Counted from the stretch's first letter, positions 42,745 to 50,676 are shown. The stretch is DNA of 64,000 nucleotides from CBDBBY01 sp965205055 (GCA_965205055.1 OZ242030.1:4092001-4156000), one strand, 5' to 3'. The notes: a model not told the origin generated them from the letters alone. Numbers and translations: made by a program.

Positions 42745-43637
42745 CCTGCAGTGCCGCCGCGGTCTTGCCGCTCCGCCCGAATCAGCGTGCCCATGCCGTG
42801 GTCGGTGAACAACTCCAGCAAAACGGAGTTCAGTGCCGTGCCGTCCAGGATGACCGATGCGCGCACTCCATTCGTCACAGCCGACACAGCTGTATCCGTT
42901 TTAGGCAGCATGCCTCCGTCGATGACGCCGCGACGGGACAGTTCCCTGACTTCGTCCGGCGTCAGACTGGCCAGCAACTCGCCTGATTCGTTCTGGACTC
43001 CCTTGACGTCCGTAAGCAGCAAGAGCCTGTCCGCCTTCAGAGCGGCCGCGATCGCTCCTGCGGCCGTGTCGCCGTTGACGTTCAACGTGGTGCCGTCCCT
43101 TCCGACGCCGACCGGCGCGACCACAGGTATGAAATTGTCTGCGAGCAGCGCCGTCAGCACGGCGGGATTGATTTCGGACGGAATTCCGACTTGTCCGAGC
43201 TCCTCGCTCTCAAGATCGCAGACCATGAGGGACGCGTCCTTGCCGCACAATCCGACCGCGTGCCCTCCTTGCGAGTTGATGGCTTGAACGATCTTCTTGT
43301 TGATCGAACCGCAGAGCACCATTTCGACGATCCTGACCGTCTGCTCGTCTGAGACGCGTTTTCCCCTGACGAATTCCGATTTGATGCCGAGTCGGGCGAG
43401 AAGATCGTTGATCATCGGTCCGCCGCCATGGATGATGATCGGATTCACGCCGACCTGCTTCATGAGCACGACATCCCGGGCGAAGCTCGCGAGCATCGCG
43501 TCGTCGCCCATCGCATGTCCGCCGAACTTGATCACGACGTTCGCGCCGTCATATCTCTGGAGATAAGGCAGGGCTTCCGAAAGCGTTCGGGCCGTCGCGA
43601 TCCAGTCCCGCTTTGTCGATGATTTTCTGATCTTCAT
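42741..43637 (-). CDS. argB: Acetylglutamate kinase
   Basis: ArgB (298 residues) phosphorylates N-acetylglutamate in the second step of arginine synthesis. The amino-acid-kinase fold shows VVIKFGGHAMGDD near residue 35, the substrate loop IIIHGGGPMINDLL, and the nucleotide-binding LLLTDVKGVQ. The N-terminal extension of about 25 residues with LPYLQRYDG is typical of the arginine-inhibited hexameric class, so feedback control by arginine is likely. It lies downstream of engB in the same direction, an association known in Alphaproteobacteria. Confidence 0.95.
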   Translation of the reverse strand: MKIRKSSTKRDWIATARTLSEALPYLQRYDGANVVIKFGGHAMGDDAMLASFARDVVLMKQVGVNPIIIHGGGPMINDLLARLGIKSEFVRGKRVSDEQTVRIVEMVLCGSINKKIVQAINSQGGHAVGLCGKDASLMVCDLESEELGQVGIPSEINPAVLTALLADNFIPVVAPVGVGRDGTTLNVNGDTAAGAIAAALKADRLLLLTDVKGVQNESGELLASLTPDEVRELSRRGVIDGGMLPKTDTAVSAVTNGVRASVILDGTALNSVLLELFTDHGMGTLIRAERQDRGGTAG

Positions 43638-43711
43638 GAATTGACGTTACAACGCCATTCGGCGGAATTCCAACTCCATGGATGCACGCGCAGGCGCGCT
43701 CGCACTGCGCA

Positions 43712-44365
43712 TCAGCGAAGTTCCGCGATGATTGCCCTGAGCTCGTCCAGCCCCTCGCCGGTTCTGGACGACGTCAATATCGGTTCCGGCCGAGCGGCAG
43801 GGTATTTGCGCAGCGTTTCTTCTGTCTGCGTTCTGAGCGCATGCCGGCCGTCGTCGGCGATTTTGTCCGCCTTCGTCAGCACGACCTGAAAATTCACCGC
43901 GGAAGATCCCAATTGCTCGCAAAACGCCTTGTCCGCCGGACCGAGTCCGCGCCGCGAATCGATGAGCAGGAACGCTCGGCGCAAATCCGCGCGTCCTTGC
44001 AGATAGGAAGTCATCAGCCGCTGAACCCGGAGCGCGACCGTTTTCGGCATTCTGGCGAACCCGTAGCCCGGCAGGTCGACAAGCGAGTGGGTGTCTCCAA
44101 GCTTGAAAAAATTGACTTCTTGCGTTCGGCCCGGCGTTCCGGAAGTCCGGGCAAGGTTTTTTCGATTCAAGAGGGCGTTGATCAGCGTCGATTTGCCGAC
44201 ATTCGAGCGCCCCGCGAAGCAGACCTCGATGCGCCTCCATTCGGGCATCCCTGAAATCGACGCCGCGCCGAGCGCGAATTCGCAAGTGCTCGAAAGCAGG
44301 CGGCGACCGGCTGCGATCCTGCGGTCCGAATCGGACTTTGCGCTGATTTCCTTCGTCTCGGCCAT
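43712..44365 (-). CDS. engB: Ribosome-biogenesis GTPase EngB (YsxC/YihA)
   Basis: EngB (217 residues) is a GTPase required for late 50S assembly. G1 is GRSNVGKST near residues 52-60, the G2 threonine lies in ARTSGTPGRT, G3 is DLPGYGFAR, and G4 is TKADK. It lies between yidC and argB on the reverse strand. The variable N-terminal 30 residues precede the conserved SISGMPEWRRIEVCFAG-type beginning. Confidence 0.95.
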   Translation of the reverse strand: MAETKEISAKSDSDRRIAAGRRLLSSTCEFALGAASISGMPEWRRIEVCFAGRSNVGKSTLINALLNRKNLARTSGTPGRTQEVNFFKLGDTHSLVDLPGYGFARMPKTVALRVQRLMTSYLQGRADLRRAFLLIDSRRGLGPADKAFCEQLGSSAVNFQVVLTKADKIADDGRHALRTQTEETLRKYPAARPEPILTSSRTGEGLDELRAIIAELR

Positions 44366-44429
44366 GGGTTGGGTTCAAGGAATCGCTGTTCCGGAAGCCG
44401 TCGGCCGCGTTTCAAGCGGAGACGGCCGA

Positions 44430-46394
44430 TCACCTTTTTTTCTTGGATTTTTTCCGAGCGGAAGACGGTCGCGATTTCGGATTTCGCTTGTCCGGGTTTT
44501 GCGGTTTCGCTTCTTGCTTCTTCGCGTTGTCCTGCGCCTTCGTCTCGGTCGGCTTGCCTTCGGAGCTCGGCGGGTCGGCGGATTTCTTCTTGAGCCCGTC
44601 TCGTATGTTGCCCAGCACGTCGGGCCGAACGCCTTGAGTTCTCATGATGGCGTATTGCTGAACGAACGTTATCGTGTTGTTCGCGATCCAGTAAATGATC
44701 AATCCGCTGGCGAACCGGCCGAGCATGAACATGAAGATCCAAGGAAGCCATGCGAAGATCGCGGCTTGCGTCGGATCCGTCGGCGCCGGGTTGAGCTTCT
44801 GCTGAAGCCACATCGTGACGCCGAGCAGAATCGGCAGGACGCCCAGCGAAATGAGCGAAAGCAGCGAAGCGGGATCGGGCGGCGACCACGGGAGCGCGCC
44901 GAACAGGTTGAGTATCGAGGTCGGATCCGGCGCCGACAGGTCTTTCAGCCACCAGATGAACGGCGCGTGCCGCATTTCGATCGTTACGAAGATCACCTTG
45001 TAGAGCGAAAAGAATATGGGGATCTGCGGCAGTATCGGCAGGCATCCGGAAGCGGGGTTGATCTTGTGCGTCTTGTAGTAGGCCATCATTTCCTGCTGCA
45101 TGCGCTTCTTGTCGTCCCCTACTTTTTCTTTGAGTTTCGCCAGTTCCGGCTGAAGCTCCTTCATCTTGGCCAGCGAAACGTAAGATTTGTACGCCAGCGG
45201 AAACAGGAATGCCTTGATGACGAGCGTGAGGCCGATGATGGCCCAACCCATGTTGCCGATCAGGTTGTTGATCCAGCGGAGCAGCATGAAGATCGGCTTC
45301 GTCAGAAAGAAGAACCAGCCCCAGTCGATTGAATCGATGAATCGGTCGATTCCGAACGACTGCTCGTATCCCCGGATGGCGTCCCATTCCTTCGCGCCCG
45401 CGAACAGCATTGTTTCGACGCTCGCGGAACCGCCGGGATGCACCTCGACCGTCGGCATCCGGGCTTCGGTCTGATAGATGTCCGAAACCTCAGTGTATTT
45501 GGCGACTGATTTGAAGGGCTGGCCCGGAGTCGGGATCAGCGTGGCCATCCAGTATTTGTCCGTGAAACCGACCCATCCGCTTTGCTGGACGTCCAACGTC
45601 TCGACGTTTCCTCTCTCTCTTGCATCGTAGGTCAGATCGGGCACATCCGAATAGTCGATTTCCTGGAGTTCGCTGTCCGACATTCGGACTACGCCCTCAT
45701 GCAATATGAAGAATCCTTGGACATCGGGCTCGCCGTGGCGCGCAATCAATCCATAGGGGGCCATGCGGACAGTTTCGTTTCCGCTGTTGCTGACGCTCTG
45801 CGTCACGTAGAACATGTAGTCCTCGTCGACCGTGATCGTCCGCCTGAAGGTCAGACCGGATCCATTGTCCCAAACAAGAGTCAAAGGACTGTCCGGCGAC
45901 AGCGTCGATCCGAACTCGATCGACCAAGGCGTCCCGGGACCCGGCACCTCGGCATGGTTCAAGGACGGGCCGGGTATCCATCCGAACAGTGAATAATACG
46001 CGGCGCTCCGTCCTGCCGGTGAAAAAAGCCTGACGTTTTCAGAGTCCTCGTCCAGAGTCTCCTTGTAGTTCACAAGCGAGAGGTCATCCAAGCGCCCGCC
46101 GACTATCGACACGGATCCAGTGACGCTGGGCGTTTCGATAGGAATGCGCGTTGCAGCGGAAACCGCCTCCGCTTGGGCGTCCAGTTCAAGCGCGGGATCG
46201 TCTGCGGTGTTCCTGACGACCGGCGGCAGTGGCGCGACGCCAAGATCCGGGGCTGTCGCATCGCTCGGAGCCGGCACGTCCGGCAGCGTCGGTTCGATTG
46301 GCGGCTCTTCCGGCGGAAAGATGAGAAACCAGCAAAGTATCACGACGAAGCTGAGCGCCGTTGCAAGGATCAGATTTTTGTTTTGGTCATTCAT
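44430..46394 (-). CDS. yidC: Membrane protein insertase YidC
   Basis: YidC (654 residues) inserts proteins into the inner membrane, alone or with SecYEG. The N-terminal membrane segment is at residues 8-26, a Pro/Asp/Ala-rich linker follows (about 28-75), then a large periplasmic beta domain to about residue 350. The conserved core has five further segments including WGWFFFLTKPIFMLLRWIN, the hydrophilic-groove helices, and LPILPQIPIFFSLYKVIF. The C-terminus is a long Lys-rich tail of about 50 residues. The length exceeds the E. coli protein by about 100 residues, mostly in the linker and tail. Confidence 0.96.
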   Translation of the reverse strand: MNDQNKNLILATALSFVVILCWFLIFPPEEPPIEPTLPDVPAPSDATAPDLGVAPLPPVVRNTADDPALELDAQAEAVSAATRIPIETPSVTGSVSIVGGRLDDLSLVNYKETLDEDSENVRLFSPAGRSAAYYSLFGWIPGPSLNHAEVPGPGTPWSIEFGSTLSPDSPLTLVWDNGSGLTFRRTITVDEDYMFYVTQSVSNSGNETVRMAPYGLIARHGEPDVQGFFILHEGVVRMSDSELQEIDYSDVPDLTYDARERGNVETLDVQQSGWVGFTDKYWMATLIPTPGQPFKSVAKYTEVSDIYQTEARMPTVEVHPGGSASVETMLFAGAKEWDAIRGYEQSFGIDRFIDSIDWGWFFFLTKPIFMLLRWINNLIGNMGWAIIGLTLVIKAFLFPLAYKSYVSLAKMKELQPELAKLKEKVGDDKKRMQQEMMAYYKTHKINPASGCLPILPQIPIFFSLYKVIFVTIEMRHAPFIWWLKDLSAPDPTSILNLFGALPWSPPDPASLLSLISLGVLPILLGVTMWLQQKLNPAPTDPTQAAIFAWLPWIFMFMLGRFASGLIIYWIANNTITFVQQYAIMRTQGVRPDVLGNIRDGLKKKSADPPSSEGKPTETKAQDNAKKQEAKPQNPDKRNPKSRPSSARKKSKKKR

Positions 46395-46495
46395 ATCAGA
46401 CGGGCCCGACCGCCGGTTTCAATTTCGCGGCGTTCAATCCAATTAGGGCATGAAGGTCAAGTTGATTCCGCCTTCCGCCGACAAGCCGCAAGCAT

Positions 46496-46717
46496 TCAGT
46501 CCGGAACGCCGTCATAGCCGGATCCTCCGCCGGGGCGGCATTTCGCGATTCTCTTGACCGTCAGCCAGAGACCTTTTGATGCTCCGTGCTTCGCGAGCGC
46601 CTCCAAAGCGTATTCCGAACACGTCGGCTGGAATCGGCAATGCATGCCGACGAGCGGGCTTCCGACGGCCCTGTAGACTCGGATCGGCAAGGAAACGGCA
46701 AATGCCAGCGGAGTCAT
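46496..46717 (-). CDS. yidD: YidD membrane-insertion efficiency factor
   Basis: YidD (73 residues from ATG 46717) is a small protein thought to assist YidC; its gene sits between rnpA and yidC in most bacteria, as here. The signature HCRFQPTCSEYALEAL and the C-terminal CRPGGGSGYDGVP are intact, and the N-terminus forms an amphipathic helix. In-frame starts at 46819 and 46849 would add 34-44 residues that resemble no YidD; a longer form cannot be excluded because no clear ribosome binding site precedes 46717. Confidence 0.88.
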   Translation of the reverse strand: MTPLAFAVSLPIRVYRAVGSPLVGMHCRFQPTCSEYALEALAKHGASKGLWLTVKRIAKCRPGGGSGYDGVPD

Positions 46718-46811
46718 GCGGCTTTTCGCATCCGCGCCAGTCTTGCAATCAGGATGTCCTTGTCGGCGGGCCGGCAAAGTTCCGGTCGAATCCTGAACAG
46801 ATTGCGTTTCG

Positions 46812-47183
46812 TCAGGCATGCAGACGTCGCAGCGCGGATTCGAGTTCAATGCACAGCAGGCGGAAATCCCGCTGGACCGTAGCTGCCGGCCGGCCGACGA
46901 GCAGGTAATCCCAGCCTGAGCGTCCGCGCAATGTCAGAACTTCTCTGGCGACGGCACGCAGACGTCTCTTCGCCCGATTTCGAGCAACGGCATTGCCAAG
47001 TTTTTTTGAGCATACATAGCCGACCCTGATGCGACCGTTCTCTCGGTCGGTCCGCCGTTCCATTCCTTGGAGCAGGAATCCCGGAGCATGGATCCTTCGT
47101 CTCTTGGACAACTGCAGGAAGGTTTTGCGATCCCTGATCGAAACCAATCGTTTATTCGGCCGACTGAAAAGGTTTTGCTTCAA
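46812..47183 (-). CDS. rnpA: Ribonuclease P protein component
   Basis: RnpA (123 residues) is the protein subunit of RNase P, which matures tRNA 5' ends. The RNR signature appears as GNAVARNRAKRRLRAVARE, and the central GRIRVGYVCSKKLG matches the substrate-binding cleft. The gene follows rpmH after 58 bases, the near-universal order. The N-terminal MKQNLFSRPNKRLVSIRDRK is slightly longer than in many homologues, so a later start is possible. Confidence 0.92.
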   Translation of the reverse strand: MKQNLFSRPNKRLVSIRDRKTFLQLSKRRRIHAPGFLLQGMERRTDRENGRIRVGYVCSKKLGNAVARNRAKRRLRAVAREVLTLRGRSGWDYLLVGRPAATVQRDFRLLCIELESALRRLHA

Positions 47184-47241
47184 TTACCGATCAATCCGCG
47201 AGATGCGGCGCTCCGCCGCAAGCTTTCGGCGGAGCCGAAAG

Positions 47242-47376
47242 CTATGCGCTCAGCCTTTTTCTGCCTTTGGCTCTGCGACGGCAGAGAACGCGGCGACCCG
47301 CCTTCGTCTCCATGCGGCTGCGAAACCCGTGTCGACGCTTTCGAACGAGGTTGCTCGGCTGAAACGTGCGTTTCAT
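47242..47376 (-). CDS. rpmH: Large-subunit ribosomal protein L34
   Basis: L34 (44 residues) is a small basic large-subunit protein. MKRTFQPSNLVRKRRHGFRS followed by KAGRRVLCRRRAKGRKRLSA is unmistakable. The ribosome binding site GGAGAAG lies a few bases before the ATG. The cysteine in VLCRRR replaces the commoner Ile or Leu seen in many species. It is the first gene of the rpmH-rnpA-yidD-yidC run and has a clear promoter about 70 bases upstream. Confidence 0.96.
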   Translation of the reverse strand: MKRTFQPSNLVRKRRHGFRSRMETKAGRRVLCRRRAKGRKRLSA

Positions 47377-47445
47377 TTTTCTTCTCCGGTGCGGCGTGCG
47401 TTTAGCCGAATGGAATCGACCGACTAGCCAATAAGTTAGAACGGC

Positions 47446-47474
47446 TTTGTATTTCTTGGCGCCGAAACTGTCAA
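47446..47474 (-). promoter_or_regulatory. Promoter for rpmH-rnpA-yidD-yidC
   Basis: Read on the - strand, TTGACA (47474 to 47469) is followed after exactly 17 bases by TACAAA (47451 to 47446). The perfect -35 and correct spacing make this a strong candidate. Transcription would begin roughly 60 bases before the rpmH start. Confidence 0.65.
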
Positions 47475-47590
47475 TCCACGGCATTGGATGCATCGGCAAG
47501 CGAACGGGTACTGCGGTCGGCACCGCTCCGGCGCGTTGGGAACTGCCATCTTCGGATATCCGGCAAAATATGCTGCCGTCTGAATCTCGA

Positions 47591-47612
47591 CCGATTGGCG
47601 GCCGCCAATCGG
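47591..47612. repeat. Perfect 22-bp palindrome
   Basis: CCGATTGGCGG is followed directly by its reverse complement CCGCCAATCGG, with no loop. A related CAATTGGCCAATCG lies 30 bases further on (47642-47655). Gapless palindromes of this kind are more typical of sites bound by a dimeric DNA-binding protein than of RNA hairpins. Confidence 0.6.
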
Positions 47613-47778
47613 CGGACTGCGCAACGCTTGCCCCAGCGCGTCAATTGGCCAATCGAGGGTTTGCTTTGTTCGCGAGTCTTTATTTGCAAGGGGGATCATG
47701 CGCGTTGATCATGATCGCTCATGTCGCTTGGCGGCGTTGAATTTCGGATGGAGTCGTCAACGCGGATGCATGAATTTC

Positions 47779-47838
47779 CGAAACTTCGCCGGGCATTGAA
47801 GCAGGTCTTCGCCCGGATGTCGCGCTTCCGAAGTTTCG
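47779..47838. repeat. Nested inverted repeat
   Basis: The outer arms CGAAACTTCG (47779-47788) and CGAAGTTTCG (47829-47838) are perfectly complementary. Directly inside, CCGGGC (47789-47794) pairs with GCCCGG (47811-47816), leaving a 16-base loop and a 12-base bulge on one side. It lies in non-coding DNA and could be part of a small RNA or a regulatory site. Confidence 0.5.
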
Positions 47839-48024
47839 CTCAGGCATATGGACGAAGCTTGGAGAGCCCGGCGGCTCGGCTCTGCAGACCGGGAGCCGCT
47901 TCATGGCGCGCCGGTTCGGCACGGCCGCAGCATGCTGAAAACAAACAAAATAATGCGCGATAGCGGATTTTGAGACGCGCTCTTGGCAAAGCGACTCAGT
48001 TTTCCACAAAGCTCCAACGTTTCA

Positions 48025-48053
48025 TTGACTCCGACATAGTGCCTACCTAAGCT
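48025..48053 (+). promoter_or_regulatory. Candidate promoter for the TVP38-family gene
   Basis: TTGACT (48025-48030), 16-17 bases and CTAAGC/TAAGCT (47-53 of the same line of positions, 48047-48053) lie 27 bases before the start codon at 48080. The same TTGACT-N14-ACCTAAG arrangement precedes rpsM at 29048. If used, the leader would be very short. Confidence 0.45.
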
Positions 48054-48079
48054 GCCCTCGGCAGAATTGAGGTCGGGAA

Positions 48080-48817
48080 ATGGAGTCTCCGAAACCCCGG
48101 AAGGGCATTGAACCGAAGCGTTTAATCCCGCTCATCTTGATTGTCGTGGTTGCGGCGGTCGGTTACATGACCTTGGGCGAATACCTCACATTCGAAAGGC
48201 TGGGTGCGAATCGCGAAGCGTTGCTGGCGTTCAGGGACGCAAACTACGCGCTCACGTCGGCAGTGTTCATCGGAGCGTACGTCGCAGTGGTCGCATTTTC
48301 GCTTCCGGGCGCAGCGGTCGCCTCTCTGACCGGAGGATTTCTGTTCGGGCTTTTTCCCGGCGCGCTATACAACATCCTGGCTGCGACGATCGGCGCTTCC
48401 GCGATTTTTGCCGCCGCGCGAATGGGTCTGGGCGAATACCTGTCAGGACGCATGGACGCGAGCTCAGGGGCGGTGCAAAAGATCAGAGATGGCTTGCGCC
48501 GGAATGAAATAAGCTACCTTTTCCTTCTGAGACTGGTTCCGGTCGTTCCGTTCTTCCTTGCGAACCTCGTTCCGGCGCTCGTCGGCGCGAAATTCCGCAA
48601 TTTCGTTTTCACCACGTTTTTCGGCATCATGCCCGGCGCCGTCGTGTACACTTGGGTGGGCGTGGGCTTGGGCGAGGTGTTCGCCCGAGGCGAAACGCCC
48701 AATCTCGGCATAATATTCGAATGGTATATTTTGGGGCCAATTCTGGCGCTGTGCGCGCTTGCCGCGATGCCGATCGCCATCAGATCTCTGCGCGGGTCGC
48801 GGAGTGAACCGGAGTGA
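48080..48817 (+). CDS. TVP38/TMEM64-family membrane protein
   Basis: The 245-residue protein belongs to the TVP38/TMEM64 (VTT, DedA-related) integral membrane family. After a basic N-terminus there is a first segment at residues 14-30, then FSLPGAAVASLTGGFLFGLF, the re-entrant-loop region that marks the family, and later RLVPVVPFFLANLVPALVG followed by GIMPGAVVYTWVGVGLGEV. Related proteins are proposed to scramble or move lipids; the substrate here is unknown. A sensor kinase gene follows 112 bases downstream on the same strand. Confidence 0.88.
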   Translation: MESPKPRKGIEPKRLIPLILIVVVAAVGYMTLGEYLTFERLGANREALLAFRDANYALTSAVFIGAYVAVVAFSLPGAAVASLTGGFLFGLFPGALYNILAATIGASAIFAAARMGLGEYLSGRMDASSGAVQKIRDGLRRNEISYLFLLRLVPVVPFFLANLVPALVGAKFRNFVFTTFFGIMPGAVVYTWVGVGLGEVFARGETPNLGIIFEWYILGPILALCALAAMPIAIRSLRGSRSEPE

Positions 48818-48929
48818 CGGCGGGATTCGGGCAAGTCTCCGGCGTCGACTGGCTGGGAGCAACGAGCATCCGCGTCGTTGAATTCAGGATGCACCTTCCA
48901 TTCGGCGCGCAACGTTCGAGCTGAACACC

Positions 48930-50471
48930 GTGCTCTCCAGATTCAAAATGCTTTTTGCGACTCTGTCGATGCAGTCGCTGCTATTGACGTTCGCCCTTGT
49001 CATCATCGCCGAATTTTTCTTTTTTCTATCCGCTCTCACGAACACGGAGCGGGAGCAGCTGGAAAGAGCATTCTCTCGATTCGGGATCATCGTAGCCGCG
49101 ATTCCTCCAAACAATTTGGAAGCGCTCGTGGCCGCCTCCGGCAGCGAGAGAATGTCGATCGCCGAAGAAATCATCAAAGAAGTGCGCGAATTGACGGATT
49201 CTGTCGAATTCAATTTGAAATACCATACATCCGAGGACAATTCGATTTCAATAATGTTCGGGCCGCAGTCTTCGGATCATCATTGCAGGGATTCAAGCAT
49301 TCCGAGGTACGACGCGGCGTCGTTGAATTCCGGCGATTACTTGCGCGAGGCGCTATATTCCACTCTGACAAAAGATGATAATAGGCTGATTTGGGTTGAA
49401 GTCGATCTCGTCGACGGCGGGTACAACGGAAATTACATAAATGAAAACATTAGTGAAATCTCGATCTGCCTGTACGCGGTTCAGGATCGGGATGCGCTGA
49501 TCAGGACTGGAACGCAAGCGCTTTCGCGTGCGCTCATCGTTTCTTTCATCGTTTCGTTCGTCGTTTCGTTGGTCGTGTATCACCAAATTACACTTCCGAT
49601 AAAGAACCTGATCAGGAATCTCCACGCAATAAACCGCGATCCTGGGCAGATGGGAAAACTGGAAAATCCGAGCAGTCGAAACTACGAAATACGGAATGCC
49701 GAGCAAGCGGTTCACGACCTTGGAAGCCGGCTGCGATGGATCAACTCTTTTCAATTGAAAGTTGAAAGCATTTCGCATGATTTTGCCAATCGACTTCATA
49801 CTGAAGAGTTGCTGGCGCGCGAACTCTTCAGTTTGAATACGTTCAACCGAGACTTGATAGCCAAAATTCAGAAAGCTCGCGAATCGACGATGGAGGTGTT
49901 GAACGGAATTTTGGACGGCGCCAGATTTTCTACGGAAGGGCCGAAGTACGAAGAGATCGACGTCGTTACCTTGGTGACGCGCATCAAGGACGAGGTGGCA
50001 ATTCGAGAAGACGAGAAGACGACGGAATTCAGAATTGACGTCGAGGGGGAGAATCCGAAAATTTTCGGGGAGCAGAGGTTCATTTACAGCGCTTTGTTCA
50101 ATCTTGTCCATAATGCCGTGAAGGCCGCCAATAGATTTCAAGAAGCGGAAAGCGATTCACTGCAGTGCAAAGCAGCGGCCAAAAAGATCAAGATATGCCT
50201 TCGATACTGGCAGGAGGACGGGCATTCGATATTCGCGATTTCGGATACCGGTCCCGGCATTGCTCCTGAATTGAGGAAAAATCTCTTCAGGCTGCCGATT
50301 GAATACAAGGACGGGGCAGTTCATCGCGTCGGAATGAGCGACGCGGAATTCAACATTCGGATGCATAAAGGCACCATCGAATACAAGACAAGGCACCGAA
50401 GGGACGGCCCTGGACAGACTGGAACCACCTTCACAATCAAGCTGCCGAAGGGTCGAAGGAAATCTCGATAA
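48930..50471 (+). CDS. Atypical orphan sensor histidine kinase
   Basis: The 513-residue protein has a membrane segment at residues 14-34, a periplasmic domain of about 165 residues with no family I recognise, a second segment near 199-219, then a HAMP-like region and a kinase core. The probable phospho-acceptor is His283 in ISHDFANRLH, unlike the common SHELRTPL form. The ATPase domain has an N box NLVHNAVKAA and a G1 box SDTGPGI, but the usual G2 glycine box is poor. No response regulator lies nearby. GTG 48930 or ATG 48948 may be the start. The base composition is more AT-rich than in neighbouring genes. Confidence 0.8.
   Translation: MLSRFKMLFATLSMQSLLLTFALVIIAEFFFFLSALTNTEREQLERAFSRFGIIVAAIPPNNLEALVAASGSERMSIAEEIIKEVRELTDSVEFNLKYHTSEDNSISIMFGPQSSDHHCRDSSIPRYDAASLNSGDYLREALYSTLTKDDNRLIWVEVDLVDGGYNGNYINENISEISICLYAVQDRDALIRTGTQALSRALIVSFIVSFVVSLVVYHQITLPIKNLIRNLHAINRDPGQMGKLENPSSRNYEIRNAEQAVHDLGSRLRWINSFQLKVESISHDFANRLHTEELLARELFSLNTFNRDLIAKIQKARESTMEVLNGILDGARFSTEGPKYEEIDVVTLVTRIKDEVAIREDEKTTEFRIDVEGENPKIFGEQRFIYSALFNLVHNAVKAANRFQEAESDSLQCKAAAKKIKICLRYWQEDGHSIFAISDTGPGIAPELRKNLFRLPIEYKDGAVHRVGMSDAEFNIRMHKGTIEYKTRHRRDGPGQTGTTFTIKLPKGRRKSR
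49536..49571 (+). repeat. Three tandem 12-bp repeats inside the kinase gene
   Basis: ATCGTTTCTTTC, ATCGTTTCGTTC and GTCGTTTCGTTG follow one another without gaps. They encode IVSF, IVSF and VVSL, which build most of the second membrane segment of the sensor kinase. Slippage here would change the segment length by four residues at a time. Confidence 0.7.
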
Positions 50472-50676
50472 GGACTGCGATCAGGAAATTCGAATTTGCG
50501 ATCGCGGCGTGCCGAAACCCTGCGACATTCCGGAGTTCTTCTTCGCTCCGTGTCGCAATCTGCGCGGAAGCGCGCCTGGCATGCCGCCTAAGCCGAGGCC
50601 TCGGCGGCGCTGGACAGACCTGTTCGCATTGCGAATGAGTTGCGCCCGTGCCGGTTTTCGGTTAGCAACGGCCCGG

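Larger units (their letters stand above)
47377..48079. other. 703-base structured gap between rpmH and the TVP38 gene
   Basis: No convincing gene is present; short frames on both strands lack family similarity. The gap holds the rpmH promoter on the - strand (47446-47474), a perfect 22-bp palindrome (47591-47612), the self-complementary GATCATGATC (47707-47716), a nested inverted repeat (47779-47838), a TTTTCCACA sequence at 48000-48008 one base away from a classical DnaA box, and a + strand promoter (48025-48053). rpmH is often close to dnaA and the origin, but the other marks of an origin were not found. Confidence 0.55.

Noticed and set aside
46718..46849. An N-terminal extension of YidD from ATG 46849 or 46819.
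   Set aside because: The extra residues overlap rnpA or its end and match no YidD; the conserved protein starts near 46717.
47721..47963. An 80-residue frame in the rpmH upstream gap.
   Set aside because: It spans the nested inverted repeat, has an Arg/Ala-rich random-looking composition and no recognisable domain.
47377..48079. The gap as the chromosomal origin.
   Set aside because: Only one near-match to a DnaA box (TTTTCCACA) and no cluster of boxes, AT-rich unwinding region or dnaA gene was found, so it is kept only as a speculative option.
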